From: Pelagibius sp965227505
GTDB taxonomy: Bacteria > Pseudomonadota > Alphaproteobacteria > Kiloniellales > Kiloniellaceae
Assembly: GCF_965227505.1 (NCBI RefSeq)
Contig: NZ_OZ245757.1
Coordinates: 124,001 to 188,000 of the forward strand
Length of the DNA: 64,000 bases
Reading direction: 5' to 3'
Positions 60,280 to 64,000 of this stretch are shown here, piece after piece. Positions within the stretch are counted from its first letter, which is position 1. Every line of letters begins with the position of its first letter. Under the pieces are notes generated by a model. It saw only the letters and a program-made list of their open reading frames with translations, made no database searches and had not been told where the DNA came from. A program made the position numbers and the translations under genes.

Positions 60280-61581
60280 ATGGCCGCGGTCCTCTTCATC
60301 GCTTTCATTGCGCTGATCCTGCTGCGGGTGCCGGTGTCCATGGCCATCGGCGCGGCGGTTCTGCTGGCCTTCGCGACCTCGGAGTTCTCCGATGCGCTCT
60401 ACATCGTTCCGCAGCAGATTCTGGAAGGGGTGAACAAACCCTCCCTTGCGGCGGTGCCCTTCTTCATCATGGCCGGCAACCTGATGAACGTGGTCGGCAT
60501 GACCGACCGCATCTTCAACTTCGCCAACGCCCTGGTGGGGCACTTCAAGGCCGGACTGGCACAGGTCAATGTGCTGTCGTCGATGATCTTCGCAGGGGTT
60601 TCGGGCGCTGCCGTGGCGGACTGTGCAGGCCTCGGCACCATCGAGATCAAGGCGATGAAGGAGCGCGGCTACAAGGCGGAGTTCGCCGCGGCGGTTACGG
60701 TCTGCTCGGCCGTCGTCGGGCCGATCATCCCACCCTCCATCGGCCTCGTCGTCTATGCCTTCCTGGCCCAGCAGTCCATCGAGCGCATGTTCCTGGCCGG
60801 CGTCATTCCGGGTCTGATCGTCGGTCTCTCGCTCATGACCTTCAACCGCATCCTGGCCATTCGCCACAACTTCCCAACGCAGGAGAGAGCCGGCCACCGG
60901 GAGGTGCTGAGCACCGGTATCGACGGTGTGCTGGCGCTGGTCGCACCGGGGATCATTCTGGGTTCGATCCTCGGCGGCATCGTCACCGCGACCGAAGCCG
61001 GGGTGCTGGCCTGTCTCTATTGCCTGGTGCTCGGCGTCGTCTATCGCTCCCTGACCTGGGCGCGGCTGTGGAAGGCGCTCACCGACACCATGCTCATGAC
61101 CTCCGTCATCATGATCATCATCGGCTTCTCCATCGCCATGGGCTGGCTGTTGGCCATCGAGCAGGTGCCGCAGAAGCTGGGGGACGCCATCTTCGCGCTC
61201 ACCGAAAGCCGCGCCGTTTTCCTGGCGCTGATGATCGTCTTCGTCCTGCTCATCGGCTGTGTGGTCGAGGGCGTGCCGGCGAAGCTCATGCTGGTTCCCA
61301 TGCTGCTGCCGGTGATCGACAGCTTCGGTGTCGACCGCGTCCACTTCGGGATCGTCCTGCAGTTGGCACTGCTTATCGGCATCGCCACGCCGCCCATGGG
61401 AATCGGCCTCTACATCATGGTGGAGGTGGGGAAGGTACCCTTCGAGAAGGTTACCATGGCAGTCATACCCTTCCTGGTCCCGCTGATCGTGGTGCTGATC
61501 CTCATCACCTACGTGCCGGCCCTGACTCTCTGGCTGCCGGATCTGGTGCTTGGCCCGGACACGGCGGTCATCTTCAACTGA
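60280..61581 (+). CDS. TRAP transporter large permease (DctM)
   Basis: A 433-residue membrane protein with about twelve helices that carries the sodium- or proton-driven transport. Typical segments are PFFIMAGNLMNVVGMTDRIF, SGAAVADCAGLGTIEIKAMK, PIIPPSIGLVVYAFL and TEAGVLACLYCLVLG. GGTCGGGGGAAACC precedes the ATG. It completes the DctPQM operon, distinct from the second TRAP permease at the right edge of the window. Confidence 0.93.
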   Translation: MAAVLFIAFIALILLRVPVSMAIGAAVLLAFATSEFSDALYIVPQQILEGVNKPSLAAVPFFIMAGNLMNVVGMTDRIFNFANALVGHFKAGLAQVNVLSSMIFAGVSGAAVADCAGLGTIEIKAMKERGYKAEFAAAVTVCSAVVGPIIPPSIGLVVYAFLAQQSIERMFLAGVIPGLIVGLSLMTFNRILAIRHNFPTQERAGHREVLSTGIDGVLALVAPGIILGSILGGIVTATEAGVLACLYCLVLGVVYRSLTWARLWKALTDTMLMTSVIMIIIGFSIAMGWLLAIEQVPQKLGDAIFALTESRAVFLALMIVFVLLIGCVVEGVPAKLMLVPMLLPVIDSFGVDRVHFGIVLQLALLIGIATPPMGIGLYIMVEVGKVPFEKVTMAVIPFLVPLIVVLILITYVPALTLWLPDLVLGPDTAVIFN

Positions 61582-61665
61582 CGTGCTTCCGTTGGCCGAC
61601 TTGAAAAGCCGCCTGATCTCTGGTCTCCTGTGCCTTCACGCTGCCTGCCGCTGAAGGGATCTCCG

Positions 61666-62277
61666 ATGTCCGCCGAATACCTGCTGACCTCCATCGTGGT
61701 CATTCTGCTGCCGGGGACCGGCGTGATCTACACCCTGGCCTATGGACTGAGCAAAGGCTGGCAGGCCAGTATCCTGGCGGCTTTCGGCTGCACCCTGGGC
61801 ATTCTGCCGCATATCGCGGCCAGCATCGCGGGGCTGGCGGCCCTCCTGCACACCTCCGCCCTGGCGTTCCAGATCGTGAAGTATCTCGGCGTCGCCTATC
61901 TGCTGTATATGGCCTGGGGCATTCTGCGGGAAGGAGGCAGCCTGGAGGTTTCGGAGCGCAGTGCGTCGGTTTCCGGCATCAAGGTCATCGTCAACGGCTT
62001 CCTGCTCAACATTCTGAACCCGAAACTGTCGCTCTTCTTCCTGGCCTTTCTGCCCCAGTTCGTCCCCGCGGCAGCGCCCAACGCCACCGCCTCCATGCTG
62101 GTGCTGGCGGCCACCTTCATGGCGCTGACCTTCATCGTTTTCGTCGGCTACGGTGCTTTCGCCTCGGCGACCCGCCGCTACGTGATCTCAAAGCCCAGGG
62201 TCATGCTGTGGCTGAGGCGCGGCTTTGCCGGCGCCTTCGGCCTGCTCGGCCTGCGCCTGGCTCTCGCCGAGCGCTGA
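61666..62277 (+). CDS. LysE/RhtB-family exporter
   Basis: A 203-residue inner-membrane protein with about six helices, of the LysE/RhtB amino-acid exporter family. The N-terminal motif LPGTGVIYTLAYGLSKGW corresponds to the family signature G-x-x-x-x-x-x-x-x-G-x-x-x-G, and the later NPKLSLFFLAFLPQFV is very typical. AAGGGA precedes the ATG at 61666. The substrate is unknown. It follows the TRAP operon by 85 bases and may or may not share its transcript. Confidence 0.88.
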   Translation: MSAEYLLTSIVVILLPGTGVIYTLAYGLSKGWQASILAAFGCTLGILPHIAASIAGLAALLHTSALAFQIVKYLGVAYLLYMAWGILREGGSLEVSERSASVSGIKVIVNGFLLNILNPKLSLFFLAFLPQFVPAAAPNATASMLVLAATFMALTFIVFVGYGAFASATRRYVISKPRVMLWLRRGFAGAFGLLGLRLALAER

Positions 62278-62310
62278 GCCTTACAAACCCTGAGGCCGCA
62301 GCCGCGCGGG

Positions 62311-62802
62311 TCAGCGCCGGGCGCGACGGCCTTCGGGTTCTGTGTATCCGCTCAAAGCATCGCGCTCCGTAAGCTGACGGACGACCTCCAGAAGCGCGCG
62401 GCGCTGCGCGCCACTGAGCCCGGCGAAGAGCTTGTCCTCGGCCAGGTCGATCTGGGGGCGGATGGTCTTGAACCAGGTTTCGCCTTTGGCCGAGAGTCGG
62501 TAGCCGATCGACCGGCCGTCGCCGGTCTTGCGCTCCCGCAGCAGGACGCCGTCGCGGATCAGCGGCTTCAGCGACGTCGTCATGACCGAGGGGGCGGAGG
62601 CCATGGCGGCGCAGATGTCTTTATGGGTGACCCCGGGGTTCAGCATCACCAGTTCCAGAGTCATGAACTGCAGCGGGGTGATGGCCTGGTCGGCGAAGAC
62701 CTCGGAGAAGACCTGCTGCCCGCGCAGGAAGGCATGGCGGAACAGGTGCCCGCCCAGGCCGTTCAACAGGCCGTAGTCCAGGTGTTGCGGTGGGCGCGTC
62801 AT
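62311..62802 (-). CDS. MarR-family transcriptional regulator
   Basis: A 163-residue winged-helix repressor. The DNA-binding region is ITPLQFMTLELVMLNPGVTH, then DICAAMASAPSVMTTSLKPLI (recognition helix) and a beta wing RERKTGDGRSIGYRLSAKG. MarR proteins often respond to aromatic acids, which suits the neighbouring monooxygenase and transporters. It is read away from LysE and ends the minus-strand group that includes the TRAP permease, whose stop lies two bases before this start. Confidence 0.88.
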   Translation of the reverse strand: MTRPPQHLDYGLLNGLGGHLFRHAFLRGQQVFSEVFADQAITPLQFMTLELVMLNPGVTHKDICAAMASAPSVMTTSLKPLIRDGVLLRERKTGDGRSIGYRLSAKGETWFKTIRPQIDLAEDKLFAGLSGAQRRALLEVVRQLTERDALSGYTEPEGRRARR

Positions 62803-62803
62803 T

Positions 62804-64000
62804 TCAGAACATCGCCCGCATGAGCCACAGCGTGATCCCGGGAAAGGCGGCCAGGATCACAATACGCAGGATATCGCTCAGCACGAAGGGCGCCACCCCG
62901 CGATAGGTGACGCTCAAAGGAATATCGCGCGCCAGGGAATGAATAATGAAGAGATTCAGGCCCACGGGGGGTGTGATCAGGCCGACTTCCACCACCATCA
63001 GCGCGAGGATGCCGAACCAGATGGCCGTTTCCTCCGGCGTCAGGCCGAAGTCCAGGGCCATGACGATGGGGAAGAAGATCGGGATGGTGAGCAGGATCAT
63101 GGAGAGCGAGTCCATGACGCAGCCGAAGACCAGGTAGCAGGCCAGGATCAGGGTCAGCACAACCCAGGGCGAGAGCCCGGACGCCGTGACCCAGTCGGCG
63201 GCGGCCTGGGGCGTCTGGGTGAGGGCAAGAAAGGTGTTCAGCGCCTGCGCGCCCAGCACGATGAAAAAGATCATGGCCGTTGCGGAGGCAGCGCCCAGGA
63301 CGCAGTCGACGAAATCGCGGTGGCTGAGGCGTCCGACCGCCAGGGCATAGGCGCCGGTGGCCACGGCGCCGATGGCCGCCGCTTCGGTCGGGGTGAACCA
63401 GCCGAGATAGATGCCGCCGATGACGAGGGCGAAGATGAAGACCACCGGCCAGATGGCGGCCAGGGCGCGGAAGCGCTCCCGATACGGCACGCGGGGGGCG
63501 GTCTGGGCGGCCTCCGGTCTTACCCGGGCGTAGATGGCGACCGTGGCCATGTAGCCCAGCGCCGCCAGGATGCCGGGGATCAGGGCAGCGACGAACATCT
63601 TGATGATGTTCTGCTCGGTCAGGATGGCATAGATCACCAGGATAACCGAGGGCGGGATCAGGATGCCCAGCGTGCCGCCGGCCGCCAGCACGCCGGTGGA
63701 GAGCGCATCGGAAAAGCGCAGTCGCCGCATTTCCGGCAGGGCGACCTGACCCATCGTGGCGGCGGTGGCCAGGGAGGAGCCGCAGACCGCGCCGAAACCG
63801 CCGCAGGCCCCGACGGCGGCCATGGCGACACCGCCACGGCGGTGGCCCAGCCAGTCGGCAGCGGCGCGGAACAGGCTCTCCGACATGCCGGACTTGGCCG
63901 CGAACTGACCCATCAGCAGAAAAAGCGGCACGATGGAGAGCGAATAGCTGGAGAAGGTGTCGTAGGTCAGCGACTTCATCTGGGCCAGAACCGGCACTGG
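62804..64000 (-). CDS. TRAP transporter large permease, partial (5' end outside window)
   Basis: The C-terminal 398 or so residues of a second DctM-type permease; the frame runs off the right edge. Characteristic segments are PLFLLMGQFAAKSGMSESLF, AVCGSSLATAATMGQVALPEM, GTLGILIPPSVILVIYAIL, FTPTEAAAIGAVATGAY and LITPPVGLNLFIIHSLAR. It is divergent in sequence from the DctM at 60280, so the organism has at least two TRAP systems here. Its binding protein and small subunit should lie to the right. Confidence 0.93.
   Translation of the reverse strand, partial: PVPVLAQMKSLTYDTFSSYSLSIVPLFLLMGQFAAKSGMSESLFRAAADWLGHRRGGVAMAAVGACGGFGAVCGSSLATAATMGQVALPEMRRLRFSDALSTGVLAAGGTLGILIPPSVILVIYAILTEQNIIKMFVAALIPGILAALGYMATVAIYARVRPEAAQTAPRVPYRERFRALAAIWPVVFIFALVIGGIYLGWFTPTEAAAIGAVATGAYALAVGRLSHRDFVDCVLGAASATAMIFFIVLGAQALNTFLALTQTPQAAADWVTASGLSPWVVLTLILACYLVFGCVMDSLSMILLTIPIFFPIVMALDFGLTPEETAIWFGILALMVVEVGLITPPVGLNLFIIHSLARDIPLSVTYRGVAPFVLSDILRIVILAAFPGITLWLMRAMF

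Overview
The window reads as one stretch of a GC-rich alphaproteobacterial chromosome, probably Rhodospirillales or a close relative. The gyrA-coaD pair, the recG/sdhE/mfd group, the PAS_5-type and PilZ regulators, the DUF6285 module and two TRAP systems all fit such an organism. No phage genes, insertion sequences or CRISPR arrays were seen. GC content and identities were not computed; family calls are from motifs and memory.

Layout. 1-9.9 kb is housekeeping: the C-terminal part of GyrA, coaD, tRNA-Lys(TTT), a membrane histidine kinase, several small proteins, a DksA/TraR zinc-finger protein, two adjacent tRNA-Leu genes (GAG and CAG) and an unusual protein made of two fused DUF502 units. 10.1-17.4 kb holds an acyltransferase-3 gene, recG (minus), sdhE and mfd. 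17.6-22.8 kb is a complete dipeptide/oligopeptide ABC importer operon (binding protein, two permeases, two ATPases), followed by a convergent FrnE/DsbA-like oxidoreductase. 23.7-28.7 kb is a tightly overlapped fatty-acid-type operon: acyl-CoA ligase, SDR, acyl-CoA dehydrogenase, APH-like phosphotransferase, DUF6285. Then come a 580-base spacer with two DnaA-box-like sites, a PilZ protein and a PAS_5 protein.

30.8-54.0 kb is a large exopolysaccharide locus resembling the rhizobial succinoglycan (exo) system. It has galE, ExoA/ExoM/ExoO-like GT2 enzymes, GT4 and GT8 enzymes, an ExoK-like GH16 glycanase, a Wzc/ExoP chain-length kinase, a Wzy/ExoQ polymerase, a sulfotransferase, an alkaline-phosphatase-superfamily protein, an ExoY/WcaJ priming transferase, a GalU-like protein that has lost its catalytic motifs, a Wza/ExoF-like export lipoprotein and a frameshifted outer membrane beta-barrel gene. 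A membrane class III adenylate cyclase sits inside the locus. No Wzx flippase and no intact GalU are visible. The likely flow is priming by the WcaJ-like enzyme, extension by the transferases, polymerisation by Wzy, and export through Wzc, Wza and possibly the barrel.

54.05-64 kb is catabolic and transport: a CaiB-type CoA-transferase, a DUF2783 protein, an MhpA-like FAD monooxygenase and an MBL-fold protein on the minus strand, then a divergent DctPQM TRAP operon, a LysE exporter, a MarR regulator and the edge of a second TRAP system.

A recurring oddity is short tandem repeats (12-19-base units) in many of the spacers. The strongest leads are the decayed GalU paralogue, the fused DUF502 protein, the frameshifted barrel gene, the nested inverted repeat upstream of the DksA-like gene, and the repeat-rich spacers.
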